NCBI RefSeq assembly: GCF_000722875.1
Contig: NZ_JFHR01000047.1
Location: 1-44,041, forward strand
DNA: 44,041 bases
Direction: 5' to 3'
DNA from: Sphingobium chlorophenolicum
GTDB lineage: Bacteria; Pseudomonadota; Alphaproteobacteria; Sphingomonadales; Sphingomonadaceae
The notes below the pieces were generated by a model that searched no databases, was not told the origin of the DNA, and was given only the letters and a program-made list of their open reading frames with translations. This document shows, in pieces, positions 8,859 through 19,007 of this stretch. Every line of letters begins with the position of its first letter. The first letter of the stretch is position 1. The translations under genes and the position numbers were made by a program.

Positions 8859-8909
8859 CCAATTGATCTAATCGACGCACCGACAGTCGAGAATAGCGAG
8901 GGATGCCCA

Positions 8910-9956
8910 ATGAAATCGACCGTGGAACCGACATGGGAATCGACGGTCGACATCGATTCGCTGGCGGCGTGGATGACGGATCGGGGCCTTGGCTCCGGAC
9001 CATTGACCGATATGACGCCGCTGGCGGGCGGGACGCAGAACATCCTGCTGCGCTTCAGCCGCGACGGGCGCGACTATGTGTTCCGCCGCCCGCCAGCCCA
9101 TCCCCGCCCGAACAGCAATGAGACGATGCGGCGGGAGGCGCGGCTGCTGCGCGCCCTGGCCGGGACGGACGTGCCCCATCCCGAACTGATCGCCGATTGC
9201 GGCGACGAAGCCGTGCTGGGCGTCGCCTTCTACCTGATGGAGCCGGTGGACGGCTTCAATCCCATCGGCCGATTGCCGCAGCCCCATGCCGGTTCGCCGG
9301 AGATGCGCCACGCCATGGGGCTGGCGCTGGTGGACGGGATTGCGGCGCTGGGCGCGCAGGATCATCAGGCGCTGGGACTTGCCGATTTCGGCAAGCCCGA
9401 TAATTTTCTGGGACGGCAGGTGGATCGCTGGCGGTCGCAGCTTGCGGGCTATGCCGAATTCGACGGGTGGACCGGGGCGGAAGCGCTGCCGTCCGTCGGC
9501 GCGGTCGGCGATTGGCTGGAACGGCACCGGCCGGAACGTTTCACGCCGGGCATCATGCATGGCGACTATCATCTGGCCAATGTGATGTTCCGCAGGGACG
9601 GGCCGGAACTGGCGGCGATCATCGATTGGGAACTGGCGACCATCGGCGATCCGCTGCTGGATCTGGGCTGGGTGCTGGCGACCTGGCCCGACGGCAAAAG
9701 CGGAAGCACCGTTTCGGTCGAGCCATGGGACGGATTTCCGGCGGCGGGCGAACTGGTGGCGCGCTATGCCGGACGGTCGGCGCGCAATTTGTCGGCGGTC
9801 GACTGGTATCATGTGCTGGCCTGCTACAAGCTGGGCATATTGCTGGAAGGCACCCATGCCCGCGCCTGCGCAGGCAAGGCCCCCCGCGAAACCGGCGACC
9901 GGCTGCACGACCGCGCCATCCATCTTTTCGAACGCGCCGAAGCGCTGATCCGCTGA
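8910..9956 (+). CDS. APH-family phosphotransferase (ACAD10/11 or LvaA kinase-like)
   Basis: This is a 348-residue aminoglycoside-phosphotransferase-fold kinase. It has a nucleotide loop (PLAGGTQN, with LLRFSRDGRDYVFRRPP carrying the likely Lys/Arg), the catalytic HGDYHLANVMF (Brenner-type HxDxxxxN) and the metal-binding IDWELATIGDP. This sequence style is that of the kinase domain joined to acyl-CoA dehydrogenases in ACAD10/ACAD11 and of LvaA in levulinate catabolism, which phosphorylate the 4-hydroxyl of hydroxyacyl-CoAs so it can be eliminated. An acyl-CoA dehydrogenase two genes downstream supports that reading, rather than drug resistance. The start is set by GAGGGA before ATG 8910; longer upstream frames overlap the divergent TetR gene and are rejected. 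Confidence 0.85.
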   Translation: MKSTVEPTWESTVDIDSLAAWMTDRGLGSGPLTDMTPLAGGTQNILLRFSRDGRDYVFRRPPAHPRPNSNETMRREARLLRALAGTDVPHPELIADCGDEAVLGVAFYLMEPVDGFNPIGRLPQPHAGSPEMRHAMGLALVDGIAALGAQDHQALGLADFGKPDNFLGRQVDRWRSQLAGYAEFDGWTGAEALPSVGAVGDWLERHRPERFTPGIMHGDYHLANVMFRRDGPELAAIIDWELATIGDPLLDLGWVLATWPDGKSGSTVSVEPWDGFPAAGELVARYAGRSARNLSAVDWYHVLACYKLGILLEGTHARACAGKAPRETGDRLHDRAIHLFERAEALIR

Positions 9957-9975
9957 CATGAATGGGGAGAATTTC

Positions 9976-10716
9976 TTGACCAACGAACTCGACTTCACCG
10001 GAAAGACGGTGCTGGTGGTCGGCGGATCGAGCGGCATCGGCAACGGCATGGCGCAGGCCTTCCGCCAGCGCGGCGCGCAGGTCCATGTCTGGGGCACGCG
10101 GGCCAGCGCCAACGATTATGCGGGCGTGGAAGGGTCGGACCTGGACGGCATCGGCTATACGCAGGTCGATGTCAGCGACGCGGCGGCGATTGCGGCCGCG
10201 CCCGTGCCGTTCGACCGGCTGGACGTGCTGATCCATTCGCAGGGGGCCGTGCTCTACCGCCGTCAGGAATTCGAGGCGGAGGGGTGGAACAAGGTGATGG
10301 CGGTCAATCTCGACTCCATCCTGCATATTTCCAACCTCTGCCGGGGGGCGCTGGCCGCCGCCAAGGGGACGATCATCGTCGTCAGTTCCATCGGCGCGTT
10401 CAGGGCGACCTTCGGCAATCCGGCCTATGCAGCGTCCAAGGCGGGCGCGGTCAATCTGGTGCGGGCGCTGGCGATGGCGTGGGGCGGCGACGGCATCCGC
10501 GTCAACGGCATCGCGCCCAGCCTGGTCGACACCAAGATGACCAAGGTGACGATGGACAATGACCAACGGCGGGAACGCGCATTGGCCAAGATTCCGATGG
10601 GCCGTTTCGGCTCTATCGAGGAGATGGCCGGGGTCGCTCTGTTCCTCGCTTCGCCGCTGTCCGGCTATATTTGCGGGCAGACGCTGGTCGTCGACGGCGG
10701 CCTGACGCTCACCTGA
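9976..10716 (+). CDS. Short-chain dehydrogenase/reductase (SDR)
   Basis: This is a classical SDR of 246 residues. It has the cofactor loop [11 protein letters not shown], the NxxG-like position occupied by IHSQGA, the catalytic Ser in VSSIGAF, the YAASK pair (Tyr and Lys) and the C-terminal substrate-loop region ending GQTLVVDGG. It would oxidise or reduce a hydroxyl/keto group with NAD(P)(H); the substrate is unknown. The start is ambiguous: ATG 9958 directly follows the kinase stop but has no ribosome site, whereas TTG 9976 has GGGGAG six bases upstream and gives the usual short N-terminus before the Rossmann fold. Its place between the kinase and the acyl-CoA dehydrogenase suggests a step on a hydroxyacyl- or ketoacyl-CoA. 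Confidence 0.9.
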   Translation: MTNELDFTGKTVLVVGGSSGIGNGMAQAFRQRGAQVHVWGTRASANDYAGVEGSDLDGIGYTQVDVSDAAAIAAAPVPFDRLDVLIHSQGAVLYRRQEFEAEGWNKVMAVNLDSILHISNLCRGALAAAKGTIIVVSSIGAFRATFGNPAYAASKAGAVNLVRALAMAWGGDGIRVNGIAPSLVDTKMTKVTMDNDQRRERALAKIPMGRFGSIEEMAGVALFLASPLSGYICGQTLVVDGGLTLT

Positions 10717-10739
10717 ATTTTCCCGGAAAGGACCATGCG

Positions 10740-11966
10740 ATGGATTTCGAATATTCCGACAAGGTGAAGGCGCTGCAGGCGCAACTCATCGATTTCATGG
10801 ACGCGCACGTCTATCCGATCGAGAAGGAGCGCGACCATTTCCACCATGACCCGGCGAACCTGTGGAAACGCTGGCCGGGCACGGAGGAGATCAAGGCCAA
10901 GGCGAAGGAAGCGGGCCTGTGGAACCTGTTCCTGCCGCATGAATATGGCGAATGGAGCCCCGGCCTCTCCAATCTGGAATATGCGCCGCTGGCGGAGATT
11001 ATGGGCCGCGTGGTCGGGGCGTCGGAATATTTCAACTGCTCCGCGCCGGACACCGGCAATATGGAAGTGCTGGCCCGCTACGGCACGCCGGAACAGCAGG
11101 AACAATGGCTGAAGCCGCTGCTGGACGGCACGATCCGCTCCTCCTACGTAATGACGGAGCCGGAGGTCGCCTCTTCCGACGCGACCAATGTCGCGACGAC
11201 CATTGTAGCGGACGGGGACGATTATGTGATTAACGGCCGCAAATGGTGGATTTCGGGCGCTTTCGACCCGAATACGAAGCTGTTCATCCTGCTGGGCAAG
11301 TCGTCCCAGGACGGGCCGCGCCACCAGCAGCATTCGCAGATACTGATCCCCGTCGGCACGCCCGGCATAGAGATCGTCCGCCCGCTGGACGTGTTGAACG
11401 CGGTGCACTCGCCCGGCGGTCATGCGGAGATGATCTTCAAGGATGTGCGCGTGCCCAAGGCCAATCTGATCCTGGGCGAAGGGCGCGGGTTCGAAATCGC
11501 GCAGGGCCGTCTGGGGCCGGGCCGCATCCACCATTGCATGCGCCTGATCGGTCAGGCGCAGCGGGCGCTGGAATATATGGCGCACCGGGTGGAAAACCGG
11601 GTCGCCTTCGGCCGCAAGCTGGCCGATCAGGGCAGCATCCGGCAGGACATCGCCCTTTCCTTCTGTGAGATCGAGCAGGCGCGCCTGCTGACGCTGAAGG
11701 CCGCCGACGCGATGGACCGGTACGGAAACAAGGTCGCGAAAGACCTGATCGCCGCGATCAAGATTGTCGCGCCGCGCATGACCCAGACGGTCGCCGACCG
11801 GGCGATGCAGGTCTTCGGCGGCATCGGCATGGCCAGCGACTTCCCGCCTGCCTCCGCCTTCATGAGCGCGCGCTACCTGCGCTTCGCGGACGGCCCGGAC
11901 GAGGTGCACATGGCCCAGCTCGGCAAGCTGAAGATCGCCGAACTGAACCAGTTGCCGGTGCGCTGA
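10740..11966 (+). CDS. Acyl-CoA dehydrogenase (ACAD10/11-like)
   Basis: This 408-residue flavoprotein has the hallmarks of acyl-CoA dehydrogenases: the FAD/substrate motif [15 protein letters not shown], the beta-domain [10 protein letters not shown], the C-terminal [10 protein letters not shown] and the [16 protein letters not shown] tail. The [13 protein letters not shown] form and the [10 protein letters not shown] ending are typical of ACAD11-like and related bacterial enzymes. It would introduce an alpha,beta double bond, or, when paired with the APH kinase, eliminate phosphate from a 4-phosphoacyl-CoA. ATG 10740 follows GGAAAGGA. It lies 23 bases after the SDR and is probably in the same operon. 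Electrons would pass to an electron-transfer flavoprotein encoded elsewhere. Confidence 0.9.
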   Translation: MDFEYSDKVKALQAQLIDFMDAHVYPIEKERDHFHHDPANLWKRWPGTEEIKAKAKEAGLWNLFLPHEYGEWSPGLSNLEYAPLAEIMGRVVGASEYFNCSAPDTGNMEVLARYGTPEQQEQWLKPLLDGTIRSSYVMTEPEVASSDATNVATTIVADGDDYVINGRKWWISGAFDPNTKLFILLGKSSQDGPRHQQHSQILIPVGTPGIEIVRPLDVLNAVHSPGGHAEMIFKDVRVPKANLILGEGRGFEIAQGRLGPGRIHHCMRLIGQAQRALEYMAHRVENRVAFGRKLADQGSIRQDIALSFCEIEQARLLTLKAADAMDRYGNKVAKDLIAAIKIVAPRMTQTVADRAMQVFGGIGMASDFPPASAFMSARYLRFADGPDEVHMAQLGKLKIAELNQLPVR

Positions 11967-11991
11967 GATTGTGACCGCGAAGGCAGGGATC

Positions 11992-13329
11992 ATGCTGATG
12001 AGCGCCCAGGATCAGACCGACAACCACGCCACCATGCGCCTGGGCGGCGCATGGTGGATGGTGGCGGTCCTGTTCGGCCTCTATGTGCTGAGCTGGATCG
12101 ACCGGCTGATCGTGTCGATGCTGGTGACGCCGATCAAGGCGCATCTGCTGCTGTCCGACGTGCAGATCAGCATGATCACCTCCACCTCCTTCGCGATCTT
12201 CTATGCCATTTTCGGCCTGCCGCTCGGCTGGGCGGCGGATCGTTTTTCGCGGCGCTGGATCATCTTCGGCGGCGTCGTCGTCTGGGGCCTCGCCACCACC
12301 GCCTGCGGCTTCGCGGAAAGTTATGAGGCGCTACTGATCGGGCGCATCTTCGTGGGGATCGGCGAAGCGGCGCTGCTGCCCGCCGCCTATTCGCTGATCG
12401 CGGACGCCTTTCCCCCTAATCTGCTGACCCGCGCCACATCGACCTTCCAGACGGCGGGCAAGGTGGGATCTGCCACCGCCTTCGCGCTGGGCGGCATCGC
12501 CATCGCCTTCGCGGCGGCGCATAGCGGCATCCATATTCCCTTTCACGGCCCCGCCGAGCCCTGGCAGTTGGTCATGATGATGGTCGGCGTGCCGGGCATA
12601 TTGCTGGCCCTGCTGCTGTTCACCTTTCCCGATCCCGGCCGCCGCCGGACGCCCGGCACATCCGCCGACGGGGAGCAGAAGGGGCTGATCAGGGCCTTCG
12701 TCCGCCAGAACTGGAAGCTGCTGGCGCTGATGCTGGTGGGCACGTCCGCCCTCGCCATGTGCGGCTATTCCATGACCAATTGGGTGCCCGCCTATATCGA
12801 GCGGCATTTCGGGTGGAAGCCGGTGCAATATGGCTTCGCGCTCAGCCTGATGAACATCGTTTCCGCCGTGTCGCTGGTGGTGAACGGCTGGATCGTCGAC
12901 CGGCTGTTCGCGGGAGGGATGAAGGACGCGCATCTGCGCTTCTACGGCTGGCTGATCCTGGGCTTCCTGCCGGTGATCGCCTACATGTTCTTCGCGACGA
13001 ACCCCTATGTCTTCCTGGCCTGCTATTGCGTGGCGCAGTTCATCACCGTGCCCTTCATGGTCTATGTCTCGTCGGTCATGGGACTGATCGCGCCTGCGAC
13101 GATCCGGTCGCGGATGCTGGCATCCTTCCTGTTCGTCTTCACCATTTTGGGTCAGGGTGCAGGCCCCGCCATCGTCGCCGCGCTGACCCAATATGTCTTC
13201 CGTGACGAGGGCGCGCTGGGCCAGTCGCTGGCGGTCGTCGTCACCGCCAGTTCCATCATCGCCCTCATCTCCTTCCGCATGGCGCTGAGATATCTCGCGC
13301 CCGCCATCGCTTCCCGAAAGGACGTTTGA
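11992..13329 (+). CDS. MFS transporter
   Basis: This 445-residue protein has about 12 hydrophobic spans in two halves separated by a charged loop around residues 210-235. The MFS signature between spans 2 and 3 reads GWAADRFSRRW, and the cognate segment GRIFVGIGEAALLPAAYS follows. The start of the first span, LYVLSWIDRLIVSMLVTPIK, is that of sphingomonad spinster-like or anion:cation-symporter-type MFS proteins often found in aromatic and steroid catabolic clusters. It probably imports the pathway substrate or an oxidised product. ATG 11992 is chosen for the AAGG eight bases upstream; GTG 11971 and ATG 11998 are alternatives. Its stop overlaps the next start (TGATG). Confidence 0.88.
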   Translation: MLMSAQDQTDNHATMRLGGAWWMVAVLFGLYVLSWIDRLIVSMLVTPIKAHLLLSDVQISMITSTSFAIFYAIFGLPLGWAADRFSRRWIIFGGVVVWGLATTACGFAESYEALLIGRIFVGIGEAALLPAAYSLIADAFPPNLLTRATSTFQTAGKVGSATAFALGGIAIAFAAAHSGIHIPFHGPAEPWQLVMMMVGVPGILLALLLFTFPDPGRRRTPGTSADGEQKGLIRAFVRQNWKLLALMLVGTSALAMCGYSMTNWVPAYIERHFGWKPVQYGFALSLMNIVSAVSLVVNGWIVDRLFAGGMKDAHLRFYGWLILGFLPVIAYMFFATNPYVFLACYCVAQFITVPFMVYVSSVMGLIAPATIRSRMLASFLFVFTILGQGAGPAIVAALTQYVFRDEGALGQSLAVVVTASSIIALISFRMALRYLAPAIASRKDV

Positions 13330-14864
13330 TGTCTTTGACCATCGGCGGGGTCGATCCCGCGCGCCGCGACCAGCTTGCCCTTGCCGACGAGCGGGTGACC
13401 TATGACTGGCGCCAGTTGGACGAACTGCTCAACCGGGCGGCCAACGCGCTGAACGGGCTGGACCTGACCGAGCGGCGGGTGGCGGTGTTCGCGCCCAACA
13501 GCGCGGAAACGGTGATCGCCTATGTCGCCTGTCTGGAGGCGGGCATTTCGAGCGTGCCGGTCAGCTTTCACCTGACCCCTTCGGAGGCGGCCTATATATT
13601 GAAGGACAGCGGCGCGGTGGCGCTGCTCGTCGGGCCGGAGACGATGGAGGCGGGACTTGCCGCCGCACAGGAGGCCGGCGTCGGAACGGTGATCGGCTGG
13701 CGTTGCCCGGATCGCGAAGGCGTCGTCCATTGGGAGGACTGGATCGCCGCCGCTTCCACCGGGGAGCCGGACCATGACGTGCCGCCCCTGCCGCACCTCC
13801 ATTACACCTCCGGCACCACCGGGCGGCCCAAGGCGACCGAGACGCCGCCGCAATATTTCCCCCGCATCGCCACGGTAAAGGCGCTGGCCGAAGCAATCCG
13901 CCAGCGAGTCACGCCCTCGCCGGGGATCGCCGTGGGTCCGCTTTATCATACCGGCCCACTGGGCATGGCCCGCAACGTCTTCGGCGGCATGAGCCTGATC
14001 ACCGTCGAGCATTTCGACGCGGAAAAGACGCTGGCGCTGATCGAGAAATATAAGGTCGCCGGGTCGGTGATGGTGCCGACGCATTTTCAGCGGATGCTGG
14101 CGCTGCCGGAGGATATCCGGGCGAAATATGACGTGTCGAGCATCCAGCGCCTCGCCCATACCGGCGCGGCCTGCCCCCGCGCCGTCAAGCAGGCGATGAT
14201 CGACTGGTTCGGGCCGGTGCTGGTGGAGGCATATGGCGGGACGGAGGCGGGATCGACCACCTTCATCACGTCGCAGGAATGGCTGGAACGGCCGGGGTCC
14301 GTCGGCAAGGCGCTGCCGCCGTTCGAGACGGTGATCTATGGCGAGGACGGGCAGATAGTTGGGCCCAACGAGGTCGGGCAGGTCTATTTCCGCGACAGGA
14401 CCGGATATGGCATCGTCTATCGCAACGACCCGGAAAAGACCGCCGCCGCCCATATCGCGCCGGGCGTCTTCACGCTGGGCGAGATGGGCTATGTCGACGC
14501 GGAGGGGTATCTCTTCATCACCGACCGCGTGTCCGACATGATCGTGAGCGGCGGGGTGAACATCTACCCAGCCGAATCCGAACATGTGCTGCTGCGCCAT
14601 CCCAAGGTGGCGGACGTCGCCGTGGTCGCCGCGCCCAACGCCGAAATGGGCGAGGAAGCGCGGGCGCTGGTCATTCCGAAGGACGCGGGCGATCCGCCCA
14701 CGGCGGAGGAACTCAACGCCTTCTGCCGGGCGAACCTGGCCGGATATAAATGCCCGCGCGGCTATGAGATGGTCGACGATATCGGCCGCACCGTCATGGG
14801 GAAGGTCAACAAGAAGGCGCTGCGCCAGCGCTTCTGGCCCTCCGACCGGACCATCGGGGGCTGA
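13329..14864 (+). CDS. AMP-dependent acyl-CoA synthetase/ligase
   Basis: This 511-residue adenylate-forming enzyme has the P-loop-like motif HYTSGTTGRPKAT, the acyl-AMP motif VEAYGGTEAG, the hinge-region ITDRVSDMIVSGGVNIYPAE and a C-terminal lysine in MGKVNKKALRQRF. Together these are diagnostic of the ligase family that activates a carboxylic acid with ATP and CoA. The size (about 510) is normal. Overlap of its ATG with the transporter stop (TGATG) indicates translational coupling. It is the likely entry step turning an imported or oxidised acid into its CoA thioester for the FadB-like and thiolase enzymes downstream. The acid cannot be told from sequence. Confidence 0.92.
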   Translation: MSLTIGGVDPARRDQLALADERVTYDWRQLDELLNRAANALNGLDLTERRVAVFAPNSAETVIAYVACLEAGISSVPVSFHLTPSEAAYILKDSGAVALLVGPETMEAGLAAAQEAGVGTVIGWRCPDREGVVHWEDWIAAASTGEPDHDVPPLPHLHYTSGTTGRPKATETPPQYFPRIATVKALAEAIRQRVTPSPGIAVGPLYHTGPLGMARNVFGGMSLITVEHFDAEKTLALIEKYKVAGSVMVPTHFQRMLALPEDIRAKYDVSSIQRLAHTGAACPRAVKQAMIDWFGPVLVEAYGGTEAGSTTFITSQEWLERPGSVGKALPPFETVIYGEDGQIVGPNEVGQVYFRDRTGYGIVYRNDPEKTAAAHIAPGVFTLGEMGYVDAEGYLFITDRVSDMIVSGGVNIYPAESEHVLLRHPKVADVAVVAAPNAEMGEEARALVIPKDAGDPPTAEELNAFCRANLAGYKCPRGYEMVDDIGRTVMGKVNKKALRQRFWPSDRTIGG

Positions 14865-14869
14865 TCGGG

Positions 14870-16948
14870 ATGCGCCTCATTCTGCCCCTGCTGCTGTTGC
14901 TCGCCGCCTGCGCGCCTTCGGGCGAGGCGCGGCGCGACGGCAGCGACTGGCCCGGCTATGGCGGGATCGACGAAAATCATTACAGCCCTCTCACCGAAAT
15001 CAACGACGGCAATGTCGGCAGGCTGAAGCTCGCCTGGCATCATGACATTGGCGGCGGCGGGGCGAGCCTGTCAGCGCCCATCGCGGTGGACGGCATCCTC
15101 TATTATGCGTCGGGCTACAGCGTGATCCATGCGCTGGACGCCGCGACAGGCCATGAACTGTGGACCTACGATCCGCAAAGCTGGAAGGTCGCCGGGCAGA
15201 AGATGCGCGCCGCCTGGGGTGTGCGCGGCATTGCCTATGACAATGGCATGGTCTTCACCGGGACCATCGACGGGCGGCTGATCGCGATCAATGCCCGCAC
15301 CGGCCATCCCGTCTGGAGCACCCAGACCATCGGCAAGGATGACGAGCGCTATGTCACCGGCGCGCCATGGGTGTTCAAGGACAAGGTGGTGATCGGCCAT
15401 GGCGGGGCGGACTTCGCGCCGGTGCGGGGCTATGTGACCGCCTACGACCAGCGGACGGGAAAGCAGCTTTGGCGCTTCTACACCGTGCCGGGCGATCCGA
15501 AACTGGGTTTCGAGAATAAGGCAATGGCCATGGCCGCCCGGACCTGGACCGGCGAATGGTGGAAATATGGCGGCGGCGGAACGGCATGGAACGCCATGGC
15601 CTATGACCCCCAATATAACCGGATTTACATCGGCATCGGCAATGGATCGCCCTGGAATCAGAAGATCCGTTCGCCGGGCGGCGGGGACAATCTGTTCCTC
15701 TGTTCCATCGTCGCGCTGGACGCGGATACCGGGGAATATGTCTGGCATTACCAGACCAATCCGGGCGAGACGTGGGACTTCAACAGCGCGATGGATATCG
15801 AGCTGGCGCGGTTAAAAATCGCCGGGAAGGAGCGCGACCTGCTGATGCACGCGCCGAAGAACGGCTTCTTCTACGTGATCGACCGGGCCACGGGAAAGCT
15901 GATCTCCGCCCGCAACATCGTGCCGGTCAGCTGGGCGAGCGGCATCGATATCAGGAGCGGACGGCCCATTGAAAATCCGGCGGCGCGCTATCCGGACGGG
16001 AAGCCCGCCATCGTCTACCCCTCCCCCTTCGGCGCACATAATATAGAGGCGATGTCGTTCAATCCGGGGACCGGCCTCGTCTATATTCCGGCGATGGATC
16101 AGGGGCGGGTCTATATCGACCCGGCCGAGCCATTGCAGGGCTGGAAGCATCTGAACGGTCAGCGGATCAGCACCGGCACCGGCGCGCCGCCCGCGGGCGT
16201 GGCGCCGGATCGGCCCGCCACCAGCTTCCTCCTCGCCTGGAACCCGGCGACGCAGAGCGAGGCGTGGCGCGTGCCCATGCCCGGCATTCGCGGCGGCGGA
16301 GGGACGGCGACGACGGCGGGCAATCTGCTGTTTCAGGGCAATGCGGCGGGGAAATTCGTCGCCTATGCGGCGGACAGTGGGAAGCCGCTCTGGTCCTTCG
16401 ACGCGCAGACGGCGGTGATGGCGCAACCCATCAGCTATCGGGCGCGTGGACGGCAATATGTGACGGTAATAGCCGGATCGCGCTTTCCAAGCGCCACGGG
16501 CATGGGGAAGGAATGGAACTACCGCACCCAACAATGGCGCGTCCTCACCTTCGCGCTGGACGGCAAGGCAAGCCTGCCGCCGGTGCAGCCGGTCGAGACG
16601 CCCGTGATCGACATGCCCGACTTTACCGTCGATCCAGCCAAGGCCGCCGTCGGTGCAGGCGTTTTCGGGCAGCGCTGCTCCATCTGCCACGGCGCCAACG
16701 CAGTGTCGGGCGGCATGGCGCCGGACCTGCTCCAGTCGGGCGTGCCGCTGGACAAGGCCAGCTTCGAGGAGGTGCTGCGCAAGGGCATTCTCCGCGAACG
16801 GGGCATGCCCCGCTTCGAGGAGCTGACGGATGCCGAGATCGAAGCTTTGCAACATTATTTCCGCCAACGCGCTCGCGAAGTGCTGGCCGCGCAAGCAGCG
16901 GCCAAGCCGGGCGCACAGACAGATAGAGGCTTGAATGAAGGTCAATGA
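14870..16948 (+). CDS. PQQ-dependent dehydrogenase with C-terminal cytochrome c, lipoprotein
   Basis: This 692-residue quinohaemoprotein starts with a lipobox (LLLLAACAPS), so it is probably a membrane-anchored periplasmic lipoprotein. An eight-bladed propeller follows, with repeated W-type motifs such as VIHALDAATGHELW, VTAYDQRTGKQLW and VALDADTGEYVW. The presumed catalytic Asp is in GETWDFNSAMD. The C-terminus is a c-type cytochrome with CSICH (C603, C606, H607) and a distal Met in RGMPRF. It would oxidise an alcohol or aldehyde and pass electrons to the respiratory chain. The two adjacent cysteines usual before the RG of alcohol dehydrogenases are absent (MRAAWGVRG, about 112-120). The second copy at 28408 shares this. 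It overlaps the next gene by 14 bases. Confidence 0.9.
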   Translation: MRLILPLLLLLAACAPSGEARRDGSDWPGYGGIDENHYSPLTEINDGNVGRLKLAWHHDIGGGGASLSAPIAVDGILYYASGYSVIHALDAATGHELWTYDPQSWKVAGQKMRAAWGVRGIAYDNGMVFTGTIDGRLIAINARTGHPVWSTQTIGKDDERYVTGAPWVFKDKVVIGHGGADFAPVRGYVTAYDQRTGKQLWRFYTVPGDPKLGFENKAMAMAARTWTGEWWKYGGGGTAWNAMAYDPQYNRIYIGIGNGSPWNQKIRSPGGGDNLFLCSIVALDADTGEYVWHYQTNPGETWDFNSAMDIELARLKIAGKERDLLMHAPKNGFFYVIDRATGKLISARNIVPVSWASGIDIRSGRPIENPAARYPDGKPAIVYPSPFGAHNIEAMSFNPGTGLVYIPAMDQGRVYIDPAEPLQGWKHLNGQRISTGTGAPPAGVAPDRPATSFLLAWNPATQSEAWRVPMPGIRGGGGTATTAGNLLFQGNAAGKFVAYAADSGKPLWSFDAQTAVMAQPISYRARGRQYVTVIAGSRFPSATGMGKEWNYRTQQWRVLTFALDGKASLPPVQPVETPVIDMPDFTVDPAKAAVGAGVFGQRCSICHGANAVSGGMAPDLLQSGVPLDKASFEEVLRKGILRERGMPRFEELTDAEIEALQHYFRQRAREVLAAQAAAKPGAQTDRGLNEGQ

Positions 16949-19007
16949 CGTCGTCACCTATGAGGTGGAAGGCCCCATCGCGGTCATCACGGCCCATTCG
17001 CCGCCCGTGAACGCGCTCTCCAGCGCCGTGCGGCAGGGCATAGCGGGCGCGGTGCAGACCGCCCTTGGCGACGGCAGCGTGGGGGCCATGGTGCTGATCT
17101 GCGAAGGACGCACCTTCTTCGCCGGGGCGGACATCACCGAATTCGGCAAGCCACCGGTCGAACCAACGCTACGCAACCTGCAACTGATCGTGGAAAATGC
17201 GACCAAGCCAGTGATCGCCGCGATCCATGGCACGGCGCTGGGCGGCGGGTTGGAATTGGCGCTGGTGGCGCATTACCGCATCGCCGTTCCTTCGGCCAAA
17301 TGCGGGCTGCCGGAAGTCAATCTGGGCCTGCTGCCGGGCGCTGGCGGCACGCAGCGTCTGCCGCGCATCGTCGGGATCGAAAAGGCGCTGGACCTCACCA
17401 CCTCCGGCGCGCCGGTCGGCGCAAGGGCCGCGAAGGAAATGGGGCTGGTCGACGAACTGGCGCAGGGCGATCTGCGCGCCGACGCCATCGCCTTCGCCCG
17501 GCGCGTGCTGGAGGAGAAGCGGCCGCTGCTCAAGGTTCGGGACCGCACTGAAAAGCTGGACGAGGCGCGGGGCAAGCCGGAAATCTTCGCCGATTTCCGT
17601 AAGGCCAATGCCCGGAAATTCCGGGGCTTCAAGGCGCCCGAACATATTATCCGCTGCGTCGAGGCCACGCTGGAGAAGTCCTTCGACGAGGGCATGGTCT
17701 ATGAGCGGGAACTGTTCAACGAACTTCAGTCCGACAGCCAGTCCGCCGCCCAGCGCCACGTCTTCTTCGCGGAACGGCAGGCGGCCAAGATCGACGGCAT
17801 TCCCGCCGATACGCCGGTCCTGCCCATCGCGAAGGTCGGCGTAATCGGCGCGGGCACGATGGGCGGCGGGATCGCGATGAACTTCGCCAATGTCGGCATT
17901 CCGGTGACCATCGTGGAGGCGAAGCAGGAAGCGCTGGATCGCGGCATCGGCATCATTCGCAGCAATTATGAAGCCACCGCGAAGAAGGGCCGGATGAAGG
18001 CAAAGGATGTCGACACGCGCATGGGCCTGCTGACCGGCTCCGTGGCGATGGAGGATCTGGCCGACTGCGACCTGATCATAGAGGCGGTGTTCGAAAATCT
18101 CGACGTGAAGCGGGAGGTGTTCGGGAAACTCGACGCCATCGCCAAACCGGGCGCGATCCTGGCCACCAACACCAGCTATCTCGACATTGACGATATCGCC
18201 GGCGCCACCAAAAGGCCGGAAAGCGTCTGCGGGCTGCACTTCTTCTCCCCCGCCAATGTGATGAAGCTGCTGGAGGTCGTCCGTACGAAGGATACGAAGC
18301 CTGATATCGTCGTGACAGCGATGAAGCTGGCCAAGACCATCGGCAAGATCGGCGTGCTGGTCGGCAACGGCTTCGGCTTTGTCGGCAATCGCATCCTCGC
18401 GGCGCGCAACGCGCAGGCGGACCGGCTGGTGCTGGAGGGCGCGACGCCTTGGGCGGTGGACAGGGTGCTTTACGATTTCGGCTTTGCCATGGGGCATTTC
18501 CAGATGCGCGATCTGGTGGGGCTGGACGTCGGCTGGAACCGGGACGCCACCAGTTCCGCCAATGTGCGCGAAATCCTCAACGAAATGGGCCGCCATGGGC
18601 AGAAGACGAAGGGCGGCTATTATGACTATGACGATAACCGCAAACAGACGCCCTCCCCCATCGCGATGCAGGTCATAGAGGAATTCGCGGCGAAACAGGG
18701 CATCGAACGGCGCGAAGTGAGCGACGCGGAAATCCATGACCGCATCCTCTTCGCCATGGTAAATGAGGGCGCGCGCATCCTGGACGAAGGCATCGCTGCG
18801 CGGGCGTCGGACATCGATATCGTCTGGGTCACCGGCTATGGCTGGCCGAAATATCGCGGCGGCCCGATGTTCTGGGCGGATTTGCAGGGGCTTCCCACGG
18901 TGCTGGAGAAGTTGAAGACGCTGGAGGCCACCCATGGCGAGGCATTCACCCCCTCTCCGCTGATCGAGCGGCTGGTGGCGCAGGGCAAGGGGTTCAGGGA
19001 CGCATGA
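16935..19007 (+). CDS. Bifunctional enoyl-CoA hydratase/3-hydroxyacyl-CoA dehydrogenase (FadB-like)
   Basis: This 690-residue fusion has a crotonase domain (about 1-190; oxyanion segment [14 protein letters not shown] and [20 protein letters not shown] with the first catalytic Glu) and a linker. An NAD-binding hydroxyacyl-CoA dehydrogenase domain follows from about 295 ([18 protein letters not shown]; catalytic His region [18 protein letters not shown]), then two C-terminal helical domains ([27 protein letters not shown]). The order matches peroxisomal-type and short FadB/FadJ proteins. It hydrates an enoyl-CoA and oxidises the 3-hydroxyacyl-CoA to the 3-keto form. A GAGG site lies inside the end of the PQQ gene, and its own end overlaps the next start (ATGA), showing tight coupling. 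It is the beta-oxidation core of the run. Confidence 0.93.
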   Translation: MKVNDVVTYEVEGPIAVITAHSPPVNALSSAVRQGIAGAVQTALGDGSVGAMVLICEGRTFFAGADITEFGKPPVEPTLRNLQLIVENATKPVIAAIHGTALGGGLELALVAHYRIAVPSAKCGLPEVNLGLLPGAGGTQRLPRIVGIEKALDLTTSGAPVGARAAKEMGLVDELAQGDLRADAIAFARRVLEEKRPLLKVRDRTEKLDEARGKPEIFADFRKANARKFRGFKAPEHIIRCVEATLEKSFDEGMVYERELFNELQSDSQSAAQRHVFFAERQAAKIDGIPADTPVLPIAKVGVIGAGTMGGGIAMNFANVGIPVTIVEAKQEALDRGIGIIRSNYEATAKKGRMKAKDVDTRMGLLTGSVAMEDLADCDLIIEAVFENLDVKREVFGKLDAIAKPGAILATNTSYLDIDDIAGATKRPESVCGLHFFSPANVMKLLEVVRTKDTKPDIVVTAMKLAKTIGKIGVLVGNGFGFVGNRILAARNAQADRLVLEGATPWAVDRVLYDFGFAMGHFQMRDLVGLDVGWNRDATSSANVREILNEMGRHGQKTKGGYYDYDDNRKQTPSPIAMQVIEEFAAKQGIERREVSDAEIHDRILFAMVNEGARILDEGIAARASDIDIVWVTGYGWPKYRGGPMFWADLQGLPTVLEKLKTLEATHGEAFTPSPLIERLVAQGKGFRDA

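Noticed and set aside
8910..9956. APH-family gene as an aminoglycoside-resistance determinant
   Set aside because: Its sequence style and its acyl-CoA dehydrogenase neighbour match ACAD10/11- and LvaA-type kinases rather than drug kinases.
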